Below, piece after piece: positions 25,681 through 33,581 of a stretch of 39,354 nt of DNA; within the stretch, counting starts at the first letter, position 1, and each line of letters starts with the position of its first letter. Below the pieces are notes generated by a model, which saw only the letters and a program-made list of their open reading frames with translations, did not search any database and was not told the DNA's origin. The position numbers and the translations under genes were made by a program. Source of the DNA: an uncultured bacterium (GTDB lineage: Bacteria > Bacteroidota > Bacteroidia > Bacteroidales > Bacteroidaceae). The stretch lies in NCBI GenBank assembly GCA_945829425.1, contig CALZUQ010000023.1:1-39354 (forward strand), in the 5' to 3' direction.

Positions 25681-26469
25681 ATTGACAAGGAAAGAAATAC
25701 CTCACCGACCCCTCCTGCCGACGGCAGGAAGGTCGTCATAGAACTGAACAACGTCCGGCGTGAGTTCAAGGTTGGCTCAGAGACGGTGAAGGCTCTCCGC
25801 GGAATAACGTTTAAGATATACGAAGGAGAGTTCGTAACCATTATGGGAACCTCCGGCTCGGGGAAGTCTACGCTGCTCAACCAGCTTGGGTGTCTTGACA
25901 CTCCGACATCAGGAGAGTATCTGCTTGACGGCATTCCTGTACGCTCAATGTCGAAGAGCAAGCGCGCAAGGCTGCGCAACCGTAAGATAGGCTTCGTCTT
26001 CCAGAACTATAACCTTCTGGCGAAAACGACGGCTGTGGAGAACGTCGAGCTGCCGCTGATGTACAACGCAGAGTATAACGCTAAGCAACGCCGCGAGGCT
26101 GCCGTCAAAGCCCTGCAGGCGGTAGGTCTCGGCAACCGCCTTGGGCATAAGTCGAACCAGATGTCCGGAGGACAGATGCAGCGTGTCGCCATAGCGCGGG
26201 CCTTGGTGAACAACCCCGCCGTAATCCTCGCCGACGAGGCAACGGGAAACCTCGACACCCGCACGTCGTTCGAGATGCTCGTGCTCTTCCAGCAACTGCA
26301 CCGCGAGGGTCGCACGATAATATTCGTGACCCACAATCCTGAGATAGCGCAGTATTCCTCCAGGAACATCACATTGTGCGACGGCAAGATACGCGACGAC
26401 GTAGAGAACCGTAACATCCTCTCTGCTGCGGAAGCACTTGCGGCACTGCCACAGCCTCAGGACGAGTGA
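25681..26469 (+). CDS. MacB-type ABC transporter ATPase, noncanonical start
   Basis: This ATPase (about 262 residues from ATT 25681) powers a MacB-like exporter. It shows the MacB/LolD-type opening VVIELNNVRREFKVGSETVKALRG, Walker A GTSGSGKST, Q-loop FVFQNYNL, signature MSGGQMQRVAIARAL, Walker B AVILADEATGNLD and H-loop FVTHNPE. The conserved first strand lies upstream of the first GTG (25786), yet between the previous stop (25662) and 25786 no in-frame ATG, GTG or TTG exists. ATT at 25681 would give a natural-looking DKERNTSPT beginning; ATA 25738 or CTG 25744 after AGGAAGG are alternatives. A point change or sequence error at the start codon is possible. Confidence 0.88.
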   Translation: MDKERNTSPTPPADGRKVVIELNNVRREFKVGSETVKALRGITFKIYEGEFVTIMGTSGSGKSTLLNQLGCLDTPTSGEYLLDGIPVRSMSKSKRARLRNRKIGFVFQNYNLLAKTTAVENVELPLMYNAEYNAKQRREAAVKALQAVGLGNRLGHKSNQMSGGQMQRVAIARALVNNPAVILADEATGNLDTRTSFEMLVLFQQLHREGRTIIFVTHNPEIAQYSSRNITLCDGKIRDDVENRNILSAAEALAALPQPQDE

Positions 26470-26521
26470 CCAACCAGCCCCCACCAATAATAACAACATA
26501 TAATATTTGCACACCTACTTT

Positions 26522-27742
26522 ATGAATTTCATCAATCTTTTGAAGGTGGCGCTAAAGGCTATTTCAAGCAATAAGTTCCGCTCCTTTCTCTCCATGCTCG
26601 GCATCATAATCGGCGTTGCGGCGGTAATAGTGATGATGGCAATAGGGCAAGGCTCTAAGGAGTCCATACGCGCCAACCTCTCGCAGATGGGTACGAACAT
26701 CATCATGATACGCCCGGGAGCGGACATGAGGGGCGGAATACGCCAGGACCCTTCCGCCATGCAGACGCTGAAGGTCGACGACTACGAGAAGATCCGCAGC
26801 GAGGCGAAATACATCACCTACGTCTCGCCGGAGGTGACAGCCTCAGGGCAGTGTATCAACGGCAACAATAACACGTCGACGACGATGTACGGCGAGTCGC
26901 CGGAATATCTCTCGATAAAACAATGGGAGGTGACAAACGGAGGGGTGTTCACCGACGAGGACATCAAGAAGAGCGCGAAGGTGTGTCTCGTAGGAAAGAC
27001 TGTTGTCGACGAACTCTTCCCCAACGGTCAGGACCCCGTAGGGAAGGTGGTGAGATTCAAAAGCATCCCGTTCAGGATTGTCGGCGTATTGAAGAGCAAG
27101 GGCTACAACAACTTCGGCATGGATCAAGACAACCTGCTCATTGCGCCATACACCACGGTGATGAAACGTCTCACAGCACAGACATACCTCTCAAGCGTCA
27201 ACTGCTCGGCACTCTCTGAGGAGATGACCGATGATGCCATTGACGAATTAACCGCCATACTCCGTCGGCAGCATAAGCTGAAGGACGAGTCTGACGACGA
27301 CTTTACCATACGCTCGCAGCAGGAGATGATGGATACGATGTCGTCTACAATGGACACCGTGACGATAATACTCGTCGTGGCTGCGGCGTTCTCCCTCCTC
27401 GTTGCGGGAATTGGCATCATGAACATCATGCTTGTCAGCGTCACGGAGCGCACGAAGGAGATAGGCCTGCGCATGGCGGTGGGAGCGAGAGGACTGGACA
27501 TAAGCAACCAGTTTCTCATAGAGAGCATAATAATATCGCTGACGGGAGGCGCCTTGGGCGTGGTGCTCGGCATAATGCTCTCGGAGGGCGCACACGCTCT
27601 TTTCAACCTCCCCGTATCCGTACCGATGTGGAGCATAGTGGTGTCGTTCGTGGTATGCACTATAATAGGCGTCGGCTTCGGATATTTCCCGGCACGAAAG
27701 GCCGCACGCATGGACCCTATCGAGGCAATACGCTACGAATGA
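26522..27742 (+). CDS. MacB-type ABC transporter permease
   Basis: This 406-residue permease has one N-terminal transmembrane helix (SFLSMLGIIIGVAAVIVMMAIGQG), a large periplasmic MacB_PCD domain (about 45-270) and three C-terminal helices of the FtsX type (TIILVVAAAFSLLVAGIGIMNIMLVSVTERTKEIGLRMAVGAR onward), ending in ARMDPIEAIRYE, a common end of this family. I prefer ATG 26522 over the upstream TTG 26507. In Escherichia coli MacB the ATPase and permease are fused; here they are two genes 52 bases apart, which is usual in Bacteroidetes. It pairs with the ATPase before it. Confidence 0.92.
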   Translation: MNFINLLKVALKAISSNKFRSFLSMLGIIIGVAAVIVMMAIGQGSKESIRANLSQMGTNIIMIRPGADMRGGIRQDPSAMQTLKVDDYEKIRSEAKYITYVSPEVTASGQCINGNNNTSTTMYGESPEYLSIKQWEVTNGGVFTDEDIKKSAKVCLVGKTVVDELFPNGQDPVGKVVRFKSIPFRIVGVLKSKGYNNFGMDQDNLLIAPYTTVMKRLTAQTYLSSVNCSALSEEMTDDAIDELTAILRRQHKLKDESDDDFTIRSQQEMMDTMSSTMDTVTIILVVAAAFSLLVAGIGIMNIMLVSVTERTKEIGLRMAVGARGLDISNQFLIESIIISLTGGALGVVLGIMLSEGAHALFNLPVSVPMWSIVVSFVVCTIIGVGFGYFPARKAARMDPIEAIRYE

Positions 27743-27790
27743 CGAGGCAGAGCCACACACCCACCATCTTCCAAAACCACCTGACATACT

Positions 27791-28138
27791 ATGCACAGAT
27801 TCTTCTCACAACATGGCGTAATAATCCTGGGATGCTTCATACTGCTCCTCGTACTGCCCCTCACGTTCCTCGGACCGCGTGAGGAGCTCTCGTGGCATAA
27901 CTACATCTTCAAATGCCTCACACCCCTCGCCATGGTCTTTGTCTTCTGCCTGAACTACTACTGGCTAATACCGCGCGTCTTCTCCGTACGAAAGCACGTA
28001 TTCTTCACTGCGAACGCCGCAATGATCATAACATGCGCTCTGCTCCTTGCCGCTACTCACCGCACATGGCCCGAACAAAGCCAGAAACGGAAGAAAGCGA
28101 AAACCGAGATGACGACACCGCCGCCGCCCCCTACGTAA
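27791..28138 (+). CDS. N-terminal membrane part of a split LytS-type kinase
   Basis: This 115-residue reading frame has three hydrophobic segments (GVIILGCFILLLVLPLTFLG, LAMVFVFCLNYYWLIP, ANAAMIITCALLLAA) and a basic, proline-rich tail ending TPPPPPT. It stops at TAA 28136-28138. The histidine kinase frame that follows is in the same reading frame, and together they would give the four-helix membrane region plus kinase usual for Bacteroidetes LytS/YehU-type sensors. It is therefore probably the front half of one gene broken by a nonsense codon, unless both halves are made separately and assemble. Confidence 0.6.
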   Translation: MHRFFSQHGVIILGCFILLLVLPLTFLGPREELSWHNYIFKCLTPLAMVFVFCLNYYWLIPRVFSVRKHVFFTANAAMIITCALLLAATHRTWPEQSQKRKKAKTEMTTPPPPPT

Positions 28139-28177
28139 GCGGAATGGGCGGGCGGACAACAGCATCAGGACAAGGGG

Positions 28178-29020
28178 ATGCACAAGAAAGGAGGAAAGAG
28201 AAAGGGCAGGAAAGACACCGCCCGCGCCACAGGGATTTGTAACGTAAGGAGCTCTGAGAAAACCGTGCTGCATTTCCGTAAGACGACGCGCGACGGCAAG
28301 AAGACAAGCTATTTCTGGTTTTCCACGACCATACTCGGCAGCCTGAACCTGATACTCGCAGCCTCCGTGGCGTTCGCATTGCGTTCCAAAGAGCATATCG
28401 CAGAACTGGAGGAAAGGCAGCGTGAGGCTGAAATGGCACGTCAGGAGGCTGAACTGGCAGGACTCCGCAACAGCATCTCGCCGCATTTCCTGCTCAACAC
28501 CCTAAACAATATCTACGCTCTTGCACAGATTGACGCCGGACGCACGCAATCTGCCGTGCTGCAGCTCTCGCGGCTCCTGCGCCATATCCTCTACGACAAC
28601 CGGCAGGAGAAAGTGTCGCTGTGCTCAGAATGTGACTTCCTCAAGGATTATATAGACCTTATGAAGCTCCGCATGCCAAAGAACGTCAAGGTTTCCACGG
28701 TGATAGACATAGACACTGACGCCAACACCACCGTTGCGCCTCTCATATTCATATCGCTCGTAGAGAACGCCTTCAAACACGGCGTGGCGGCGGGACTGCC
28801 AAGCTTCGTGGCTATTACGGTGACGGAGGACGAACGTAACATAGTATGCCGCACGGAGAACAGCAACAACCCGAAGTCTTCAGCCGACCGTTCCGGACAC
28901 GGCATAGGGCTGCAGCTTGTGAAACAACGCCTCGACGCGCTATATGCCGGACGCTTCACATGGGAGAAAGGTGTCTCCCAGGACAATGTATATTACTCGT
29001 ATCTGACAATAAAGAAATAA
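28178..29020 (+). CDS. LytS/YehU-type sensor histidine kinase (C-terminal part)
   Basis: This 280-residue frame has a very basic start, one transmembrane helix (about 48-68), a coiled-coil linker rich in Glu and Ala (about 70-93), the His_kinase domain with the H-box NSISPHFLLNTLNNIYAL (His103), and an ATPase domain with LVENAFKHG and GHGIGLQLVKQRLDALY. These motifs define the LytS family, which pairs with LytTR regulators. The next gene is one, 11 bases away. Only one membrane helix remains in this frame; three more lie in the frame before the in-frame stop at 28136. The real start is uncertain; ATG 28178 has AGGGG directly next to it. Confidence 0.82.
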   Translation: MHKKGGKRKGRKDTARATGICNVRSSEKTVLHFRKTTRDGKKTSYFWFSTTILGSLNLILAASVAFALRSKEHIAELEERQREAEMARQEAELAGLRNSISPHFLLNTLNNIYALAQIDAGRTQSAVLQLSRLLRHILYDNRQEKVSLCSECDFLKDYIDLMKLRMPKNVKVSTVIDIDTDANTTVAPLIFISLVENAFKHGVAAGLPSFVAITVTEDERNIVCRTENSNNPKSSADRSGHGIGLQLVKQRLDALYAGRFTWEKGVSQDNVYYSYLTIKK

Positions 29021-29031
29021 CTAACCCGCTT

Positions 29032-29745
29032 ATGACATGCGCTATTATTGACGACGAGCCGCTCGCCGCCGACCTCCTCGCCTCCTATGTGGAGAAGACC
29101 CCTTTCCTTCAGCTTGTAGGCACATACAGCAGTGCCGTAGAAGCTATGAAGATGATACGTAACAACGCCGTCGACCTCCTCTTCCTCGACATACAGATGC
29201 CGGAACTCTCAGGACTGGAGTTCGCCACCATACTGCCACAGCATACCATGGTGGTGTTCACAACGGCTTTCGACCGTTATGCCGTAGAAAGCTACCGGGT
29301 CAACGCTCTCGACTATCTGCTCAAGCCTATCTCTTACGACAGCTTCCTGCGCTCGGCAAACAAAGCCTTGCAGAACTATGAACTCATGAACGCCGTATGC
29401 CACGAGGGAAACACAAGGGCGAGGTTCTTCTTCGTCAAAAGCGGATATAAGCTCGTGCGCGTGGACTTCGACGAGATACTATATATTGAAGGTGTAAAAG
29501 ACTATGTAAGACTGTGGCTGACCGGCGAAGACCGTAAGATTGACAGCCTGATGAACATGAAGACACTAGAAGCGCTGTTGCCGAAGACGGACTTCATGAG
29601 AATACACCGCTCGTATATCATTAACCTCAGCAAAGTGCAGCATCTCGACCATCTGCGCATATTGATAGGATGCATCCACCTCCCCGTATCAGACGGATAT
29701 AAGGAGGCTGTGATGAAATATTTCTCGCAGCATACTATTGAATAA
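29032..29745 (+). CDS. LytTR-family response regulator
   Basis: This 237-residue regulator has a receiver domain (1-120) with the acidic pair IIDDEPL, phosphoacceptor Asp53 in LLFLDIQMPELSG, and Lys98 in DYLLKPIS. A LytTR DNA-binding domain (about 135-235) follows with VKSGYKLVRVDFDEILYIEGVKDYV and MRIHRSYIINLSKV. I start it at ATG 29032 because that ATG opens directly into the receiver strand TCAIIDDEP; longer frames overlap the kinase. It is the partner of the kinase just upstream and ends at a terminator, so the pump and its two-component system form one cluster. Confidence 0.94.
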   Translation: MTCAIIDDEPLAADLLASYVEKTPFLQLVGTYSSAVEAMKMIRNNAVDLLFLDIQMPELSGLEFATILPQHTMVVFTTAFDRYAVESYRVNALDYLLKPISYDSFLRSANKALQNYELMNAVCHEGNTRARFFFVKSGYKLVRVDFDEILYIEGVKDYVRLWLTGEDRKIDSLMNMKTLEALLPKTDFMRIHRSYIINLSKVQHLDHLRILIGCIHLPVSDGYKEAVMKYFSQHTIE

Positions 29746-29756
29746 TTATTGTTTTT

Positions 29757-29807
29757 CTCACTCCATTCCTGTCAGCCTTGTGCTGAAGAGGTGGAGTGAG
29801 TTTTTTT
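29757..29807 (+). terminator. Rho-independent terminator closing the pump/two-component cluster
   Basis: CTCACTCCA at 29757-29765 pairs with TGGAGTGAG at 29792-29800 and is followed by seven T (29801-29807). It lies 11 bases after the LytTR regulator stop. Confidence 0.8.
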
Positions 29808-29969
29808 ATGTACTGACCGTAAAGAAAACATTTCCTACAGGGATGATTTTTCTTTTTATAAGGAAGAAATCTTCCTTCCAAGCCTTGGAACGAAGATTTT
29901 ATCCGCATGAAAAATATTTTTCCAGGCATGGACATTAAGATGTGGCATTATTTTTTATTTTTTTTAAAA

Positions 29970-30983
29970 ATGAACGCAATAATACATGTTTTTTCTCGTT
30001 ATAAAATTGTGGCGAATAGTATATCTACGATAATCTATGGGGTCGGAAGGCGTCTCAAGGCGGTTCTCATGACCATTGCCGTGCTCTCCGCTCAGGAGGT
30101 CATGGCGCAGTACGACGTAGTGTTCAGCCACTACTACGATATGGAGCCGAGCTTCAACCCCGCAGCGGTAGGCAAGGACAAGAAACTGAATATACGTGCC
30201 GCATACGCCATGGACCTTGCTGGCTTCGAGCATAACCCGCAGACGGCTTACCTCGGTGCCGACATGCCGTTCCGCTTCCTCAATGCTACGCACGGAGCCG
30301 GTATACAGTTCGTAAACGACAAGCTCGGACTCTTCAACCATACACGCCTGTCGCTGCAATACGCCAACAAGCAGAGACTCTTCGGGGGAACGCTGAGCGT
30401 AGGACTGCAGTTGGCAATGCTCGCAGAGAGCTTCGACGGATCAGACCTTGACCTTGAAGAGAGCAGCGACCCGGCTTTCAGCTCCTCACATATAAACGGG
30501 AACGCCTTCGACATTTCAGCAGGACTTTACTATACGTGGAAAGACCTGTATGTGGGACTCTCGGCGAAACATCTTACAGCACCGAAGGTGGAACTGGGAG
30601 AGCTGAACGAGCTGAAGGTCTCGGCGGCATATTACGCCACGGCGGGCTACACCATAAATCTGCGCAACCCTATGATGACGGTGAAGACATCGGCATTGGC
30701 GAGGACTGACGGTGTCATGACACGTGCCGACTTCACGGCGCGCCTGATATACACCACGGAGAAGAAACGTTTCTACGGAGGATTGTCCTATAGCCCGACA
30801 AACTCCGTAACAGCTCTGCTGGGAATGGACATACAGGGAATACACGTCGGCTACAGCTATGAGTGTTACACCTCGGGATTGAACCCGGGAAACGGCTCCC
30901 ACGAGCTCTTCGTGGCATATCAGATGGATCTCAATATCGTAAAGAAAGGAAAAAACCTGCATAAGTCGGTGAGGTTCTTGTAA
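29970..30983 (+). CDS. PorP/SprF-family type IX secretion outer membrane protein
   Basis: This protein of about 337 residues has the PorP/SprF mature opening AQYDVVFSHYYDMEPSFNPAAVGKDKKLNIRAAY and barrel strands throughout, ending KGKNLHKSVRFL. It is an outer-membrane partner of the type IX secretion or gliding complex and precedes gldK-gldN, the standard order. The start is uncertain. The frame is open from 29907; ATG 29970 and GTG 30009 are both possible, and the cleavable signal is RRLKAVLMTIAVLSAQEVMA. I chose 29970 as a compromise. P. gingivalis PorP is the reference member. Confidence 0.85.
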   Translation: MNAIIHVFSRYKIVANSISTIIYGVGRRLKAVLMTIAVLSAQEVMAQYDVVFSHYYDMEPSFNPAAVGKDKKLNIRAAYAMDLAGFEHNPQTAYLGADMPFRFLNATHGAGIQFVNDKLGLFNHTRLSLQYANKQRLFGGTLSVGLQLAMLAESFDGSDLDLEESSDPAFSSSHINGNAFDISAGLYYTWKDLYVGLSAKHLTAPKVELGELNELKVSAAYYATAGYTINLRNPMMTVKTSALARTDGVMTRADFTARLIYTTEKKRFYGGLSYSPTNSVTALLGMDIQGIHVGYSYECYTSGLNPGNGSHELFVAYQMDLNIVKKGKNLHKSVRFL

Positions 30984-31052
30984 CGACAACAACACCAAAA
31001 AACGTATATATAACACACCATATAACAATATGTTTGAAACCAAGGAGTGGAT

Positions 31053-32510
31053 ATGAAGAAGATATTATATATAATAATGTGCTCACTTGCAGCGTTTGCC
31101 ATAACGGCGTGCATGGGAGGGAAAACAATGACAGGTGCCGGAACAGGAGGAGAAGTGACGGGAGTAGGAGGGGGAAAGCCCTTCACAGAGCCTACACCCT
31201 ATGGCATGACGCTCGTAAAGAGGGGATACCTGAAAATGGGCGTGGAGAAACAGGACTCACTATGGGGAAAGGACGTGCCTGTCAAGGAGATAAGTGTAGA
31301 CGGATTCTGGATGGACGAAACGGAGGTGACAAACTCGAAATACAAGCAGTTTGTCCAGTGGGTGCATGACTCCATACTCCGTACAAGGCTCGCTGACCCG
31401 GCATACGGAGGGGACGAGACGTATATGATAACGGAAGACAAACAGGGAAACCCGGTCACGCCGCACCTCAACTGGAAAAAACCGTTGCCAAGGAAGCCTA
31501 ACGAGGACGAACTGAGGGCAATAGAGAGCTTCTACGTGACAAACCCCGCGACAGGAGAGAAAATGCTCGACGCTTCGCAGATGAACTACAGGTATGAGGT
31601 CTACGACTACACAACGGCGGCGTTGAGACGCAACCGCATCAACCCCGACGAGAGAAACCTGAACACGGACGTTGTGGCCGACCCCGACGAAGTGGTCATG
31701 ATCTCGAAGGACACAGCGTATATCGACGACGAGGGAAGAATAGTGCGAGAGACGATAAACAGGCAGCTCACAGGACCATGGGACTTCCTGAACACGTATA
31801 TCGTGAATATTTATCCGGACACGACATGCTGGGTGAACGACTTCAGAAACTCTGACAACGAGATTTACCTGCGTAACTATTTCAGCAATCCTACATATAA
31901 CGAATATCCCGTCGTAGGAGTGACATGGGAACAGGCTAACGCATTCTGCGCATGGAGGACGGAATTCCTGCTCAAGGGACTCGGACCGCAGGCACGCTAC
32001 GTGCAGAGATACCGCCTGCCTACAGAGGCGGAATGGGAGTATGCCGCAAGGGGAAAGGACGGAACGGAGTTCCCGTGGAACGAGATAGACACGAAGAACA
32101 GCGACGGATGTTTCTTCGCCAACTTCAAACCCGACAAGGGTAACTACACCATGGACGGAAACCTCATAACAAGCCGTGTTGGAAGCTACGGAAGCAACTC
32201 TAACGGGCTCTTCGACATGGCAGGAAACGTGGCGGAATGGACATCAACGGTATATACGGAGGCGGGAGTGTCGGCAATGAACGACATGAACCCGCAACTG
32301 GAATACAAAGCGGCGAAGGAAGACCCCTACCGACTGAAGAAAAAGTCAGTAAGAGGAGGGTCGTGGAAAGACCCGGAGTCCTTCATACGCTCTGCATGGA
32401 GGTCGTGGGAGTACCAGAACCAGCCGCGCTCGTATGTCGGATTCAGATGTGTGCGCTCATTGGCAAGCTCGTCGAACATAAACCAGAAACAGCAGAAGAA
32501 ACGTAAGTAA
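31053..32510 (+). CDS. gldK: Type IX secretion lipoprotein GldK/PorK
   Basis: This 485-residue lipoprotein has the lipobox ITAC after a short hydrophobic stretch, so it is probably anchored in the outer membrane facing the periplasm. The body is a formylglycine-generating-enzyme-like (FGE-sulfatase) fold: GFWMDETEVTNSKYKQFVQW, PVVGVTWEQANAFCAWR, YRLPTEAEWEYAARG, GNVAEWTSTVY, SVRGGSWKDP and YVGFRCVRS. In the family this fold is structural, forming the PorK/PorN ring. ATG 31053 has AAGGAG five bases upstream and is preferred over GTG 31047. gldL follows after 11 bases. Confidence 0.93.
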   Translation: MKKILYIIMCSLAAFAITACMGGKTMTGAGTGGEVTGVGGGKPFTEPTPYGMTLVKRGYLKMGVEKQDSLWGKDVPVKEISVDGFWMDETEVTNSKYKQFVQWVHDSILRTRLADPAYGGDETYMITEDKQGNPVTPHLNWKKPLPRKPNEDELRAIESFYVTNPATGEKMLDASQMNYRYEVYDYTTAALRRNRINPDERNLNTDVVADPDEVVMISKDTAYIDDEGRIVRETINRQLTGPWDFLNTYIVNIYPDTTCWVNDFRNSDNEIYLRNYFSNPTYNEYPVVGVTWEQANAFCAWRTEFLLKGLGPQARYVQRYRLPTEAEWEYAARGKDGTEFPWNEIDTKNSDGCFFANFKPDKGNYTMDGNLITSRVGSYGSNSNGLFDMAGNVAEWTSTVYTEAGVSAMNDMNPQLEYKAAKEDPYRLKKKSVRGGSWKDPESFIRSAWRSWEYQNQPRSYVGFRCVRSLASSSNINQKQQKKRK

Positions 32511-32521
32511 GGAGTAAAAAA

Positions 32522-33427
32522 ATGGCAAAATACAGCAAATACAATTTCGTCTATCTCATGCAGAAATGGATGGACAGCGTGGCAGGACAGACGTTCATGA
32601 ACTATGCATACTCCTGGGGAGCGGCAGTCGTAATTCTCGGTACGTTGTTTAAACTGACACACCTGACAGGAGCGGACATAATGCTCTTCATAGGTATGGG
32701 AACGGAGGTCTTCGTATTCTTCATAGCAGCCTTCGACAGGCCCTTTGACAAAACAACAGACGGAATGGACCTCGCGACAGACACGGAACTGGAGGCAGAA
32801 CGTCAGAGGGCTGAAGGACGCACGACGGAGGACGTAGCAGGACTGACCGGAACAGTGATATTCGGAAACGGAGTGTTCAAGGATAATGGCGGAGAAGCAG
32901 ACGGCAACAATGAGAACGCAACGCAGAAGGGAGGAGGCACAGTAATAGGAGGAGGTACTGTTGTCGGAGGAGGATTCATAAGCGGAGGCATTGTCGGAGG
33001 AGGCATTGTCGGAGGAGGAACTGTAAGCGGTAACGTTTTGGAGAACGCTGAAGGCGAGGCTGTGGAAGGACAGAACGTTGTAATCGGAGCACCAGCTCCT
33101 GCTGTAACTCCAGAGACTGCCATGGCTATGGAAGAGGCTACCACAACGTATGTCGACCGACTGAACGAGCTGAACGAACTGCTCCTGAAGGTAGGAGCGC
33201 AGAGCGAACGCCTCACAACAGACTCGCAGGAGATGGAGAACCTCAACCGCACGCTGACGGGAATATCACGCGTCTATGAGATGCAGCTCAAGTCGGCTTC
33301 GCAGCAGATTACGACACAGGACGAGATAAACGAACAGACAAGAAAACTCGCACAGCAGATTGCCGAACTTAACGCCATATACGCACGTATGATAGAGGCC
33401 ATGTCGGTGAATATGAAGACTGCCTGA
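32522..33427 (+). CDS. gldL: Type IX secretion inner membrane motor protein GldL/PorL
   Basis: This 301-residue protein has two transmembrane helices near the N-terminus (SWGAAVVILGTLFKLTHLTG, IMLFIGMGTEVFVFFIAAFD), the latter containing the conserved Glu of GTEVFVFF, implicated in the proton-driven motor of the GldLM complex. The cytoplasmic tail is helical and predicted to be coiled-coil (about 195-300). Between them lies an odd glycine/valine repeat (about 138-174: GGGTVIGGGTVVGGG, GGIVGGGIVGGG) with a matching tandem DNA repeat. It works with GldM to power secretion. Confidence 0.92.
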   Translation: MAKYSKYNFVYLMQKWMDSVAGQTFMNYAYSWGAAVVILGTLFKLTHLTGADIMLFIGMGTEVFVFFIAAFDRPFDKTTDGMDLATDTELEAERQRAEGRTTEDVAGLTGTVIFGNGVFKDNGGEADGNNENATQKGGGTVIGGGTVVGGGFISGGIVGGGIVGGGTVSGNVLENAEGEAVEGQNVVIGAPAPAVTPETAMAMEEATTTYVDRLNELNELLLKVGAQSERLTTDSQEMENLNRTLTGISRVYEMQLKSASQQITTQDEINEQTRKLAQQIAELNAIYARMIEAMSVNMKTA

Positions 33428-33499
33428 GGGCGGGGTGACAGACCTTGCACGGAGGAGGAAAACGAACGAGGCAAGGGATGAGGCAAACAAAAAACTAAC

Positions 33500-33518
33500 A
33501 AGGTGGAAAAAACACCTT
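33500..33518 (+). other. Small hairpin between gldL and gldM
   Basis: AAGGTG at 33500-33505 pairs with CACCTT at 33513-33518 around seven bases, followed by a TTTA and an A-rich tract. It lies in the 154-base gldL-gldM gap. It may tune mRNA processing or partial termination; the evidence is only the inverted repeat. Confidence 0.35.
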
Positions 33519-33581
33519 TAGAAAAAAAAAGAGAAAACACGTTCTCCTGAACGATACGCAAGGGGACACAGATGAAGAGAA

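Noticed and set aside
26501..26512. Promoter TAATATTTGC before the MacB permease
   Set aside because: The spacing is one base too long for TAnnTTTG, and the gene sits in a run of closely spaced genes.
27913..28242. Overlapping 109-residue protein in another frame over the kinase break
   Set aside because: Its composition is basic low complexity with no helices or motifs; the in-phase split kinase explains the region better, although a double frameshift cannot be fully excluded.
31053..32510. Active formylglycine-generating enzyme
   Set aside because: The gene is in a gldKLMN operon and has a lipobox; in this setting the FGE-like fold is the structural GldK/PorK.
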